From the NCBI GenBank assembly GCA_018221245.1, contig JAAOYH010000086.1, positions 1 to 23,389 on the forward strand: 23,389 nucleotides of DNA. Direction: 5' to 3'. A model generated the notes under the pieces. The model worked only from the letters and a program-made list of their open reading frames with translations, ran no database searches and had not been told where the DNA came from. The DNA comes from Candidatus Woesearchaeota archaeon (GTDB taxonomy: Archaea; Nanobdellota; Nanobdellia; Woesearchaeales; UBA525). Position numbers and translations under genes: made by a program. Below are positions 8,901 through 16,500 of the stretch, in pieces (the first letter of the stretch is position 1; the number at the start of each line of letters is the position of its first letter).

Positions 8901-10839
8901 CTCGTGTTATATCTGCGGATGATGATAACTCTATAGTGCATGTGCTTGAGCAGCCATCACCATTTGCAATGTTACCGTCGTCACACTCCTCACCAGGATC
9001 TAAGTTTCCATCACCACAGTATGGACAAGCACCGCAGTCCTGGCTACAGGTAGAGCATGATTCCGAAGCATCGCAGGTGCCGTCTCCACAATAAGCACAA
9101 CTATTCAAGGTACAAGAGTCACTGCAAACAGCAGGACATACACCATTGTCAATACCATTATCACAAGTCTCTCCCTGCTCAATCACACTATTGCCACAAA
9201 CTGCAGCAGGGGAAGTCACTTGGAACACAACAGGGCCTAAAGTGGTGGCTGTAGCACCCATACCATCGAACTCGTACTCTCCCCAGAATGTGTGGTTTCC
9301 TGGAAGGATGCCTGCAGGTATTCTGACTTCGTAGACATAAGTAGTGTCTTGGACAGTACCTGATGTAACCCCTTCAATAATTGCTATCTTGAGAGATCCA
9401 TCACCCGATGAAGTATAGGGCTGACCATCAAGAGTCTCAATAACCCAACCCGCAGGAGGATGCTCCTCAAGAACCATAAATGAATCTGACTGGCTGGTAC
9501 CGGTTACAATAAGATTTACTGTTGCTAACTGACCTGATTGGCCAGAAGAAGTCACGAATGCTCTCATGACACTGGCAGAAGAACTGAACTCGATGATACA
9601 TGCATCTGAGCAGCCATCACCATTCGCAGTGTTCCCATCGTCACACTCCTCACCAGGATCTAAGTTTCCGTCGCCACAGGCAGCACAACTATTCAATGTA
9701 CATTGCAGACTACATGAAGCAGGACATATTCCATTGAGGCCGCCAGCGTCACACTGTTCAGATCCCTCTATCTGACCATTTCCGCAAGAATATAGCGAGC
9801 ATCCGCTTTCATCAAAGGAGCACGCGCTACACGATAACGAGCCTTCATCATATCCTAGACTTGTACAGCTTTCACCATTCAGATTAGAACCATCACACTC
9901 TTCTCCTAGGTCAACATTCCCATCACCACAAACAGGACAGGAAGGAGCATTCGATGAGCATCCATCGCAAGGGTTGTCATCGCACTCAGTGCCTCCCGCG
10001 CAGAAATCAACACAGCCAGTGTCAGAGCCACAGAATGCCTGACTGCCTCCGCAGCTATCAGGGTCACAGATATCACCAACACCATCACCGTCAGAGTCCT
10101 GCTGACTAGGGTTGGGAAGATTGATGCAGTTGTCACAGTCATCTGCGATGCCATCACTATCAGTATCGGGAGATTGTAATGTAGGGAAGTCATCATCAGT
10201 ATCGAAACAGCCGTCGCCGTCATAATCGGAAGTATCTGATTCGTCACCGTCGTCCGAAGCAACACAGCCAGGGTCTGATGGGAAATCCGTGAGGCTGTCA
10301 CCGTCGTGGTCTTCCCCATCCATACATGCTAGAGGACAAGCGCCGCAGTCCTGTGGACAGGAGTTACAGCTCTCTACTCCGTTACAAGAGTCATCTCCGC
10401 AAGTCGGAGGTGTTTGCACATCTATGCTAGATTCTCCACCTATGGCTGCAGTTGACAACATATCATCGAACTGGTACTCACCAGAGAAAGTGACTACAGC
10501 GGTCGTAAACAGGGGAGCCCTTACAGTATACACATACATTCTGTCCTCAATAGTTCCAGCAGTGACACCCTCTATTATCAGCACTCGTAAAGAACCATCG
10601 CTAGAAGGAGTGTAAGCCACCCCATCAAGGGTCTCGATCACCCAGCCTGCAGGAGGGTGCTCTTCTATAACCATATAATCGTTAGACTCTGTAGTTCCTG
10701 CGACTTCGAGAGCAACAGTTAGAATCTCTTCAGGAAATGCAGCTGTAGCATTGAAATGTCTTGTTACAGATGCTGCAGAAGCGAACATGGGAAGCAACAG
10801 GATGAGGAACACCAGCACCGCTGTTTTTTTTGTTATCAT
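5941..10839 (-). CDS. Giant Cys-rich surface protein with four beta-sandwich repeats and a C-terminal membrane anchor
   Basis: A 1632-residue exported, membrane-anchored protein (numbering from the ATG at 10839; a GTG at 10848 would add three residues). A signal peptide (MITKKTAVLVFLILLLPMF) is followed by beta-sandwich repeat 1 (24-142), thrombospondin-type-3-like calcium repeats (about 172-260, DSDGDGVGD), DUF4215-type Cys units (PGEECDDGNTANGDGC), then repeats 2 (422-541), 3 (642-759) and 4 (1187-1305) separated by more Cys-rich units. A Gly/Ser linker (about 1372-1387) leads to a domain with DLDGDGAHD (1395-1487), an acidic stretch, one membrane helix (about 1548-1567), and a cytoplasmic tail (GVSNEKIETALLQRGW) that resembles a small helical domain often seen in archaeal surface proteins. 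Second gene of the surface operon; it overlaps the next gene by 11 bases. Adhesin or scaffold roles are inferred. Confidence 0.9.
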   Translation of the reverse strand: MITKKTAVLVFLILLLPMFASAASVTRHFNATAAFPEEILTVALEVAGTTESNDYMVIEEHPPAGWVIETLDGVAYTPSSDGSLRVLIIEGVTAGTIEDRMYVYTVRAPLFTTAVVTFSGEYQFDDMLSTAAIGGESSIDVQTPPTCGDDSCNGVESCNSCPQDCGACPLACMDGEDHDGDSLTDFPSDPGCVASDDGDESDTSDYDGDGCFDTDDDFPTLQSPDTDSDGIADDCDNCINLPNPSQQDSDGDGVGDICDPDSCGGSQAFCGSDTGCVDFCAGGTECDDNPCDGCSSNAPSCPVCGDGNVDLGEECDGSNLNGESCTSLGYDEGSLSCSACSFDESGCSLYSCGNGQIEGSEQCDAGGLNGICPASCSLQCTLNSCAACGDGNLDPGEECDDGNTANGDGCSDACIIEFSSSASVMRAFVTSSGQSGQLATVNLIVTGTSQSDSFMVLEEHPPAGWVIETLDGQPYTSSGDGSLKIAIIEGVTSGTVQDTTYVYEVRIPAGILPGNHTFWGEYEFDGMGATATTLGPVVFQVTSPAAVCGNSVIEQGETCDNGIDNGVCPAVCSDSCTLNSCAYCGDGTCDASESCSTCSQDCGACPYCGDGNLDPGEECDDGNIANGDGCSSTCTIELSSSADITRDFLSPAVSGELLQVQLAVTGTSTETFMLLEEHPPVGWVVETLDGQPYASSGDGSLKIAIIEGVTAGTVQDRIYVYEVRVPPGTAGQYSFSGEFEFSGMGTTEPIAGESLIEISQPSQICGNDIAEGTEACDGTDLRGASCQSRGYDSGQLACVGCYYDESSCVNYACGNGNLDPGEECDDGNTNSEDGCSSSCVDEYCGDGVLQQGLGEECEDGNTANGDGCSSTCQIESYCGNNVCDQGETAKSCSADCGECITDSDCADATICSIDICINGGNPTSFCIHEPMPINTNCESDNNQCTDDICNAAGVCTHPSEPVGATCDLGVCDGSGTCSSVCGDGFCDLTESCGSCSQDCSCTEECTLTSAAWGQASAIEGDMISLVVFGQLCDNERVEFNAFEADAAGDDPAVTNPVESTFSNGQATSTWFAEFQCDGDIGGVCTLGNPEWYFDASLVNNPLQSVRSQELSVERGAAVCGDGLIQQPEECDDGSSNTDSVPDSCRTNCMMSYCGDDVLDTGEQCDDGNTAAGDGCSATCSLELQGLGITRSISLASIAPAELLPVTLYVHGVTDETFMVLEEHPPAGWTIETLDGELYQSPSADGSMKIAIIEGVTAGTVEDRTYTYEINVPEGTPDGTYSFTGTYQFSGMAEVTSMMGDTTVDVLAAGPTCGDTTCDLGETCTSCETDCGTCPLPPVCGNSIVEGGEECDDGNTNNQDSCGNDCTEITTSSGGGSSGGGGGGGGSGRSTRGSNRNTLSAKFVDFTLHRNGKLHFYTNFDGLEHSVTIRELRQNGGVFVIQSEPQEIFVPIGEVKSLDLDGDGAHDIKISLVSMTSYSARLSLAELPYDEPTIVVEEQPVQITALLDELVTAPMDQPASEVESESDVEPESVKKNLPTFSLPKLNVKAGLWILGAIVMLIAVVVVGYELIHRKPLVGKPHYTPRAMESLQKYISMQKKRGVSNEKIETALLQRGWDKETVEKVLAEDTKYVV
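6925..7281 (-). repeat. Beta-sandwich repeat 4 of the giant surface protein
   Basis: About 119 residues with the family core FMVLEEHPPAGW, ETLDG, then an IIEGVTAGT-type strand and a closing GDTTVDV strand. It is the copy nearest the membrane anchor and is separated from the first three by the longest Cys-rich stretch. Confidence 0.8.
8563..8916 (-). repeat. Beta-sandwich repeat 3 of the giant surface protein
   Basis: It shares FMLLEEHPP, GWVVETLDG and IAIIEGVTAGT with repeats 2 and 4, and is near-identical in its central strands to repeat 2. This suggests fairly recent internal duplication. Confidence 0.8.
9217..9576 (-). repeat. Beta-sandwich repeat 2 of the giant surface protein
   Basis: It carries FMVLEEHPPAGWVIETLDG and SLKIAIIEGVTSGT. 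Its last strand differs from the others (GPVVFQV in place of a GxSxIxV type). Confidence 0.8.
10414..10770 (-). repeat. Beta-sandwich repeat 1 of the giant surface protein
   Basis: The most divergent copy, directly after the signal peptide (YMVIEEHPPAGWVIETLDG, VLIIEGVTAGT, SSIDVQ). It is followed by the first Cys-rich unit. Confidence 0.8.
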
Positions 10840-10841
10840 AA

Positions 10842-11390
10842 TCAACACGTCTTCAGGCTGAGCTTTCCGCTACAGCAATAAAGTTCTCTCTCCCCACACG
10901 AGAGAGCGAGACCATTAGGCTTTCCAGCACAGGCAGGTAAGAGTGTGCATGTTCCTCCACAACATGCACTAGCCCCGCGACAGAGATTGGTCTGTTCATC
11001 ATCTGATGGACACGCAACTGCCTGTGTAGAAACATCCAGGTCCACAAAGTCTCCGCGTATACCCTTGACTGAAACTACCAGATCACCTGCGGTAGCACCG
11101 TCTCCAAGAGCGAGCGGTATTGTACGTTCGTGACCTACAGATATCATGACTTTATCATTAAGAACAGATATTATCTCCACTGGAACGGATCCTGCTGGCC
11201 CATTGAACATTTCACGCTGTCCTGCTTGAATCGTGAACGAATCTCTCGTGGTCAAGGATGAAGGTGCTTGACCTACAGTAGATAGTGTAGGTAGCTTGAA
11301 AACAACGAGTGAAGCCATCGCGACTACGGCCACAAGAGCTATTATCCATACCTGTGCCACAGAATCCTTGTTCCTCTTACCACGCACCAC
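10842..11390 (-). CDS. Small membrane-anchored Cys-rich exported protein
   Basis: The product is about 182 residues: a short basic N-terminus (VRGKRNKDS), one membrane helix (VAQVWIIALVAVVAMASLVV), a beta-rich outer part and a C-terminal region with 12 cysteines, including CRGASACCGGTC and a final KTC. The reading frame stays open upstream to 11555, but that part lies inside the SRP RNA gene and is not coding. A TATA box at 11413-11420 is centred 26 bases before the GTG at 11390, so a leaderless GTG start at 11390 (or the adjacent GTG at 11387) is chosen. It is the first gene of the surface operon and ends at the start of the giant repeat protein. The N-terminus recalls pilin-like signal anchors but lacks a clear prepilin peptidase site. 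Function unknown. Confidence 0.75.
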   Translation of the reverse strand: MVRGKRNKDSVAQVWIIALVAVVAMASLVVFKLPTLSTVGQAPSSLTTRDSFTIQAGQREMFNGPAGSVPVEIISVLNDKVMISVGHERTIPLALGDGATAGDLVVSVKGIRGDFVDLDVSTQAVACPSDDEQTNLCRGASACCGGTCTLLPACAGKPNGLALSCGERELYCCSGKLSLKTC

Positions 11391-11412
11391 GACGAGAATT
11401 CCGAATCGTGCG

Positions 11413-11420
11413 TATATAAA
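11413..11420 (-). promoter_or_regulatory. TATA box of the surface-protein operon
   Basis: TTTATATA on the - strand lies just after the T-run ending the SRP RNA and 26 bases (centre) before the GTG at 11390. It probably drives 11390 down to 2320 as one unit, because all four genes overlap or abut. Confidence 0.6.
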
Positions 11421-11428
11421 TGTGACGG

Positions 11429-11435
11429 AAAAAAA
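11429..11435 (-). terminator. T-run terminator of the SRP RNA gene
   Basis: Seven consecutive T residues on the - strand follow directly after the 3' end of the SRP RNA. Archaeal RNA polymerase stops at such runs. Confidence 0.6.
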
Positions 11436-11708
11436 GTGTGCACGCCCGCACCTGGATGGTCCTCTGTAACACGAGGGACACAATCTTTCCTCCTCTGCGC
11501 GACCCACGCTACGCGCACGATATGCTTTAGTGCTGCTCCATTCCTGGCCTGACACGATTCAGTATAACGCACACCAGCGAGGACACAGTATCGACAGTCC
11601 GACTGCGACTCGCATCACCAAGGGTTACACCTCGGCACGGGCTTCGACTCTGCCATAAAGCCGATTTGCAGTAACAAGGCACGGCTATCGCCCCAGTCTA
11701 GCACAGTC
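11430..11708 (-). ncRNA. ffs: Signal recognition particle (7S) RNA
   Basis: The RNA scaffold of the signal recognition particle, which targets nascent exported and membrane proteins. The - strand holds the helix 8 signature at 11524-11555: GTCAGGCC, a GGAA tetraloop, then GGAGCAGC. This is the SRP54-binding site. The loop-closing pair is A-U rather than the common C-G. The 5' domain has the archaeal pattern around TGCAAATCGGCTTTATGGC and GTCGAAGCCCGTGCCGAGG. The ends can pair (TGTGC with GCACA) as archaeal helix 1. A TATA box lies 5' and a T-run 3'. Ends are estimated to within a few bases. A position directly upstream of an operon of secreted proteins is suggestive but may be coincidental. 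Confidence 0.92.
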
Positions 11709-11725
11709 GTCGGAGAGATAGTTCA

Positions 11726-11735
11726 TTTATAAATA
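11726..11735 (-). promoter_or_regulatory. TATA box of the SRP RNA gene
   Basis: TATTTATAAA on the - strand, about 25 bases before the predicted 5' end near 11705. It lies just beyond the stop codon (11737) of the 102-residue gene. Confidence 0.6.
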
Positions 11736-11736
11736 T

Positions 11737-12045
11737 TTACTTGAGAATCTTATAGGAAGTTATAGTCTCTAGATGTATTCCTAACTTCACTTCATCTTTG
11801 GATGCTGATATTGCAGGGCCTAAGCCATTCATATAATCTAGCTCAGCTTTAATCCCTCTCTGCAGTTTGTAGTCCATTATCTCGTCCTCGTAATGGAAGT
11901 CTTTAAGGTTCAACCAATCGTGATGCAACCCTGCATGAATTCCCCTTATTGTATGCTCAACCTTTCTTTCATCAGCTGTGTACAGAAATGTTACTTGAAC
12001 TTCCAAGCCTTTGTCAGATTCAAGTATGTCTATCCGTTCTGCCAT
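11737..12045 (-). CDS. Hypothetical 102-residue protein
   Basis: A soluble, charged protein without signal peptide or membrane segment (begins MAERIDILESDKG, ends TSYKILK). I do not recognise it. It overlaps the end of the 417-residue secreted protein by 16 bases: its ATG is read out of frame from the TTATGG that encodes Leu-Trp of the dockerin-like module. The same overlap design occurs at the 3705/3690 junction. Translation coupling to the secreted partner is likely. The bias towards charged and hydrophobic residues looks like real protein, and there is no sign of decay. It could be a cytoplasmic partner or an unrelated gene caught behind the module. Confidence 0.75.
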   Translation of the reverse strand: MAERIDILESDKGLEVQVTFLYTADERKVEHTIRGIHAGLHHDWLNLKDFHYEDEIMDYKLQRGIKAELDYMNGLGPAISASKDEVKLGIHLETITSYKILK

Positions 12046-12164
12046 AACTGAATAACCTCAACAAGCTCAGAAATACTTCTAGAACCACTCATCCAGTTTT
12101 GAATAACTAAGACAAGCTCACTAATACCAATAGTCGAATCACAGTCAGAGTCTGCCCAATGGCA
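12030..12164 (-). repeat. Dockerin-like module, copy 3
   Basis: The most diverged of the three copies, but with the best EF-hand loop (DSDCDSTIGISE, acidic at positions 1, 3, 5 and 12). Same 44 residues plus stop, same paired cysteines, same LWQNG end. Confidence 0.85.
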
Positions 12165-13283
12165 AGAAGAACCACCTGTTGTCTCAAAAACATGAATCAT
12201 GCCTGCCCCCCACTCGCCAGTATGCCCTTGAGCTATATAGAGTCTTCCAGACTCTTCGTCGAAAGCAATTGATATCATAGCTGCTCCGCAGTCAGGAGAT
12301 GACCATATGGCATCAGGAAGCCATTCAGCATAGGGAAGAATCTCCCAAGGCTCTACTTCTCCCCTTAACCTAGCCGATAAGTCCGCAGGATCATAGAAAA
12401 GGATTTTGGCATGGTATGGATAACCGTGATACCCTTTATACGAATTACACGGATCAAAACAGTCTCCATCAGTTCCGCCGGTCCCATAACAGTTCGAATT
12501 GGCCTTATTTCCTACAAACAAGATTGCATCTCCCGAATCTGTCCGCACCCAATCTGCCCCATACCAGTCATCAGAGTTCTCGTAATCGGGGAAATCACAC
12601 GGATTCTCGTAATCCGGGTAATCGCATGCCCCGTACTCCCTGTACCATAGGAGATCCATCGCATCAATAGGATTCTCTGGATCGAAAGCGATCAGAGCAG
12701 GCCCCTTTGATCCTCCATGAGCAGCCGCCTCTCGGACATATCCTGTGACCATGTTCTTTGTTCCTAAATTGTTGGCTTGTACCCAATCGGAAGGGAGCAT
12801 AAACTCATAACCACCCATTTTATTGGGGTGGAAGGGGAATTCTTGCGGGCCTACCTCTTGTCCGGGAGCCCCAGGTCTTCTGTAGAAAACAGGTATGTAT
12901 TCAGGTGCAACATTATAATAATCAGAATGTGTGGCAGATATTTCATCTCCTATGACTTCCAACCCATCAAGATATGAAGTGCTACCGCAGGCTCCAATCC
13001 CATAAGGCCCTTCAAGAGTTGATGCCGCGGGCAAATCTGAGTAAGTGCTTGAATCTAAAGGTTCGGGAGTGCTGATTCTTCTGGCATTGCAGTTATAGAC
13101 ATGATCCGAAACCCAAAGACCTCCGTTTGGCGCTATAGCCATTGCATCAAGATTATACGTACATTCAGTACCACTACATTCTACACGGAAGCCACCGACA
13201 TAGGTAAAATCCTCTGGCATAATCCTGGCTGACGCTAACTGAGAAAATAATAGTACTAAAACAACCACCCACACCCATTTCAT
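12030..13283 (-). CDS. Secreted propeller-like protein with dockerin-like C-terminus
   Basis: A 417-residue exported protein with a Sec signal peptide (MKWVWVVVLVLLFSQLASA). Residues about 25-370 are homologous to the N-terminal domain of the 753-residue protein at 3690-5951 but lack the Cys-rich and LamG-like parts, so the dockerin-like module (374-417) follows directly. Strands such as GGLWVSDH, GRLYIAQG and MIHVFETT recur along the chain, which suggests a beta-propeller. No catalytic residues are evident. A tandem duplication of 27 bases (12577-12630) gives two adjacent copies of a 9-residue unit (CDYPDYENP then CDFPDYENS). A TATA box at 13306-13314 makes the ATG at 13283 a leaderless start. 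It forms a two-gene unit with the 102-residue gene. Confidence 0.88.
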   Translation of the reverse strand: MKWVWVVVLVLLFSQLASARIMPEDFTYVGGFRVECSGTECTYNLDAMAIAPNGGLWVSDHVYNCNARRISTPEPLDSSTYSDLPAASTLEGPYGIGACGSTSYLDGLEVIGDEISATHSDYYNVAPEYIPVFYRRPGAPGQEVGPQEFPFHPNKMGGYEFMLPSDWVQANNLGTKNMVTGYVREAAAHGGSKGPALIAFDPENPIDAMDLLWYREYGACDYPDYENPCDFPDYENSDDWYGADWVRTDSGDAILFVGNKANSNCYGTGGTDGDCFDPCNSYKGYHGYPYHAKILFYDPADLSARLRGEVEPWEILPYAEWLPDAIWSSPDCGAAMISIAFDEESGRLYIAQGHTGEWGAGMIHVFETTGGSSCHWADSDCDSTIGISELVLVIQNWMSGSRSISELVEVIQLWQNG

Positions 13284-13305
13284 GACTTCTTTCTGAAATA
13301 TGAGA

Positions 13306-13314
13306 ATATAAAAT
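13306..13314 (-). promoter_or_regulatory. TATA box for the 417-residue secreted protein gene
   Basis: ATTTTATAT on the - strand is centred about 26 bases before the ATG at 13283. Confidence 0.55.
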
Positions 13315-13474
13315 TATTCATTCAGCCACTAGGCTTTTCAATTTATTGCCACCACCCCTAAATAGTCATATCCCCCCTGTCATCTATCAGTCATCCTCAG
13401 ACGACAAAATTATCCATTTATTTTCATCTGTCCAAGCATATATGTTACCAACTATACTCCGAAAGTTGAGAGTT

Positions 13475-13483
13475 CTTATAAAT
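13475..13483 (+). promoter_or_regulatory. Likely promoter of the ribonucleotide reductase operon
   Basis: CTTATAAAT would place the transcript start near 13505, giving a leader of about 55 bases. This is one of the few non-leaderless genes here. A second weaker box (CCTATACC) lies at 13494-13501. The rest of 13284-13470 holds no recognisable feature. Confidence 0.45.
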
Positions 13484-13509
13484 GGGCAATACTACCTATA
13501 CCCCTAGGA

Positions 13510-13530
13510 GTTGAGTAACAATTTCTCAAC
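13510..13530 (+). promoter_or_regulatory. Small stem-loop at the 5' end of the reductase operon leader
   Basis: GTTGAG and CTCAAC form a 6-pair stem with a 9-base loop near the predicted transcript start, ahead of the ribosome binding site. It could protect the 5' end or bind a repressor. It is far too small for a cobalamin riboswitch. Confidence 0.3.
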
Positions 13531-13550
13531 CCACACTACATCTAGTGTTT

Positions 13551-13556
13551 GGTGAT
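13551..13556 (+). promoter_or_regulatory. Ribosome binding site deciding the start of the first reductase
   Basis: GGTGAT is a perfect match to the archaeal anti-Shine-Dalgarno sequence. It ends three bases before the ATG at 13560 and lies inside the longer frame opened by a GTG at 13545, which favours the ATG. Confidence 0.5.
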
Positions 13557-13559
13557 TCA

Positions 13560-16500
13560 ATGGCTGGTGGAATGCAAATCAAGAGACGGTTTACAGAGAA
13601 AGGAGATCCTCTAAAAGGAATAGAGTATGAAAACCGCACTTCAGTTATTAAGAATCCTGACGGCACAATAGTCTTCGAGATAAAAGACGTGGAAGTCCCT
13701 AAAGACTGGTCCCAGGTCGCCACCGACATAATAGCTCAGAAGTACTTTAGAAAGACAGGAGTTCCACAAGAAGACGGAACCCTAGGACCTGAAAGATCCG
13801 TTAAGCAAGTGGCTGCTCGTTTAGCAGGCTGCTGGCGCCATTGGGGAGAGAAGTACAACTATTTCGCCTCCAAAGAGGACGCTCAAACATTCGAAGACGA
13901 GATGCAACACATAATAGTTAACCAAATGGGCGCCCCAAACAGCCCACAGTGGTTCAATACAGGCCTATTTCACTCATACGGCATCAAAGGCCAAGCACAA
14001 GGCCACTGGTACATAGATTCTGAGACTGGAGAGGCCAAACAATCTGAAGACGCATACACCAGACCTCAACCTCATGCTTGTGCAGAATATCACACGCAAG
14101 TGTACACTGAAGAAGGCACAAGGTATATAGGAGAACTTGTCGACAACGACCTGACTGGTTTAAAGGTGTTTGACGGGACAGGCTGGGTAAACGTCCTCGC
14201 GACCAAAGATAATGGGATAAGGAAAACCTTCAGAATCACGTTGAAGAACGGCAACTATATCGACCTTACAGAAGACCATCTCGTACTACAGTCTCCAAAG
14301 CGTCGAAAAGATGGCGGCACATATACTTGGGGATGCGTCAAGGATCTTGAAATGGGCTTCAGGCTCCAACAACCTCTTCTGCTCGAAGTGAAAGAAAGCA
14401 ACGTCTTCGAAGAGGATCTCGCTAAAGCAAGGCTTGCCGGGTGGATAGTCGGAGATGGTTCAGTCGGGACATATTCCAACGTGAAAAGACTCGAAATCAT
14501 CACGACAAACAGCGAAGAGCACACTTCAGTCCTGGAAGACATCAAGACAGTTTTCGGAGAAGAGGTCTCATACTGGACCACAGAATTCGAGACCAAAGAC
14601 GAAAAATGCGAAGGTAGAAGAATTCATTTGTCAGGAAAGAAAATCCACAGCTTCGTCGAAAAATACGATCTGGAAGAAAGGTCTTTGACCGTTAAAGTTC
14701 CGCAAAAGATAGTCACAGCATCAGCTCAGGAAAAAAGAGAGTTCCTGAAAGCTCTGTTCCAAGCAGACGGATGCGTAAGAATACGAAAAGATGCGTCCAG
14801 GAATTCCGGAGACATCTGCCTCACCACAATATCAAGTCATCTTTCAACTGGAGTACTTCAGTTATTGAATAGCCTTGGCATCTACTCCAGAATTTCTCAG
14901 TACAAAGACAAGAGAGAGAACAGGCACAATCCGAATCACATAATTGTCGCATACGGAAGTGCAAGAGAACAGTTTCAAGAGCAAATTGGTTTTATCAGCG
15001 CCGAGAAGGAACAGAAACTCATTCTGCTGAACAAACTAATCCAGAAATCTAAGACTCTCCCTTTGATAAGAGAAGAATCTATAACATCGATCGAATATAT
15101 CGGAGAAAAGCACGTGTATGATATTCAAACAGAAAGCGGTAAGTTCCTTGGAAATGGTATTGTTATCCACAATTGCTTCATCCAATCAGTCAACGATGAC
15201 CTCGTGAATGAAGGAGGCATCTTCGATCTGATAACAAGAGAGGCCAGAATCTTCAAGTACGGATCCGGGACAGGAACTAATTTCTCAACGTTAAGAGGTG
15301 CTGGCGAATCACTTTCTGGGGGAGGACGATCCTCCGGACTAATGAGCTTCCTAAAGATAAATGACAGAGCAGCTGGCGCTATAAAATCCGGCGGGACAAC
15401 AAGAAGAGCTGCTAAGATGGTCAGCTTAGATCTCGACCACCCAGAAATTGTAGAGTTCGTAGAATGGAAAATGAAAGAAGAGCAGAAGGTGGCCAACCTT
15501 GTTGCAGGAAGCAAGTCACTCTACAACGGACTCAATGGAATTCTGGCAGCAGTCAAGAGTTCCGGCGCTACAAGCATAAACGACAAAGAGATCCGCACAG
15601 CAGTAAAGAGAGCAATCTCCATGAACGTCCCACTCAACTATGTATCTAGAGTTCTGCAGCTCGCCGAGATGGGAATCACAGAGATGAACATCCCTGTGCT
15701 GGACACTCACTTCGAAGGTGACGCGTACAACACAGTCTCGGGACAGAACAGCAACAACTCAATCAGGATTCCCAACAAGTTTTTCGACGTCTTAAGTAAA
15801 GAAAAAGATTGGGAGCTAATCAACAGGACAGATGGAAAAGTCCATTCAACAATCCCGTCAAAAGAGCTCTGGGACAGAGTCTGTTATTCAGCATGGGCAT
15901 CCGCGGATCCTGGAGTTCAGTTCGATACCACAATCAACGAATGGCACACGTGCCCAGAGGACGGAAGGATAAATGGCTCTAACCCCTGCTCGGAGTATAT
16001 GTTTCTTGACGACACAGCATGCAATCTAGCGAGCATAAACCTTGGCAAATTCCTAAACGAAGATAACACCTTCGACATCGAAGGCTACAAGCACGCAGTC
16101 AGGCTCTGGACAATAGTATTAGAGATATCGGTTCTCATGGCCCAGTTCCCAAGCAAGGTCATGGCTGAGCTCTCAGACAAATTCAGAACCCTTGGTCTAG
16201 GATACGCAAACCTAGGAACGGTTCTTATGCGACTTGGAATACCTTACGACTCAGAAAAGGGTCGTTCAATCGCAGGTGCTCTAACAGCAGTTATGTGTGG
16301 AGAATCATACGCGACTTCTGCTGAACTTGCTTCTAACCTGGGATCATTCCCTGGCTACAAGAATAACAAAGAACACATGCTCAAAGTCATAAGGAACCAC
16401 AGGAGAGCAGCTTACAATGCACACAAGAAAGATTACGAAAGTCTAACAATTACTCCGCAAGGAATCTCCAAAGACTGCCCTACGGAACTGCTCACTGCAG

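Noticed and set aside
6107..10615. Many open frames on the + strand opposite the giant surface gene (up to 275 codons)
   Set aside because: They mirror Cys/Asp/Gly-rich coding sequence, have low-complexity Ser/Pro/His composition, and lack promoters or ribosome sites.
11391..11555. In-frame N-terminal extension of the small Cys-rich protein from a GTG at 11555
   Set aside because: It runs through helix 8 of the SRP RNA gene and its T-run, and a TATA box lies inside it. It is not coding.
12577..12630. 27-base tandem duplication in the propeller-like gene as a regulatory or CRISPR-like repeat
   Set aside because: It has only two units, in frame, encoding two CDxPDYEN units. It is a simple internal coding duplication.
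13484..13550. Cobalamin riboswitch ahead of the B12-dependent operon
   Set aside because: The leader is about 55 bases and has only a 6-pair hairpin; no B12-box-like sequence is seen.
13545..13559. GTG at 13545 as the start of the first reductase
   Set aside because: A perfect archaeal SD (GGTGAT) lies inside this stretch, immediately before the ATG at 13560.
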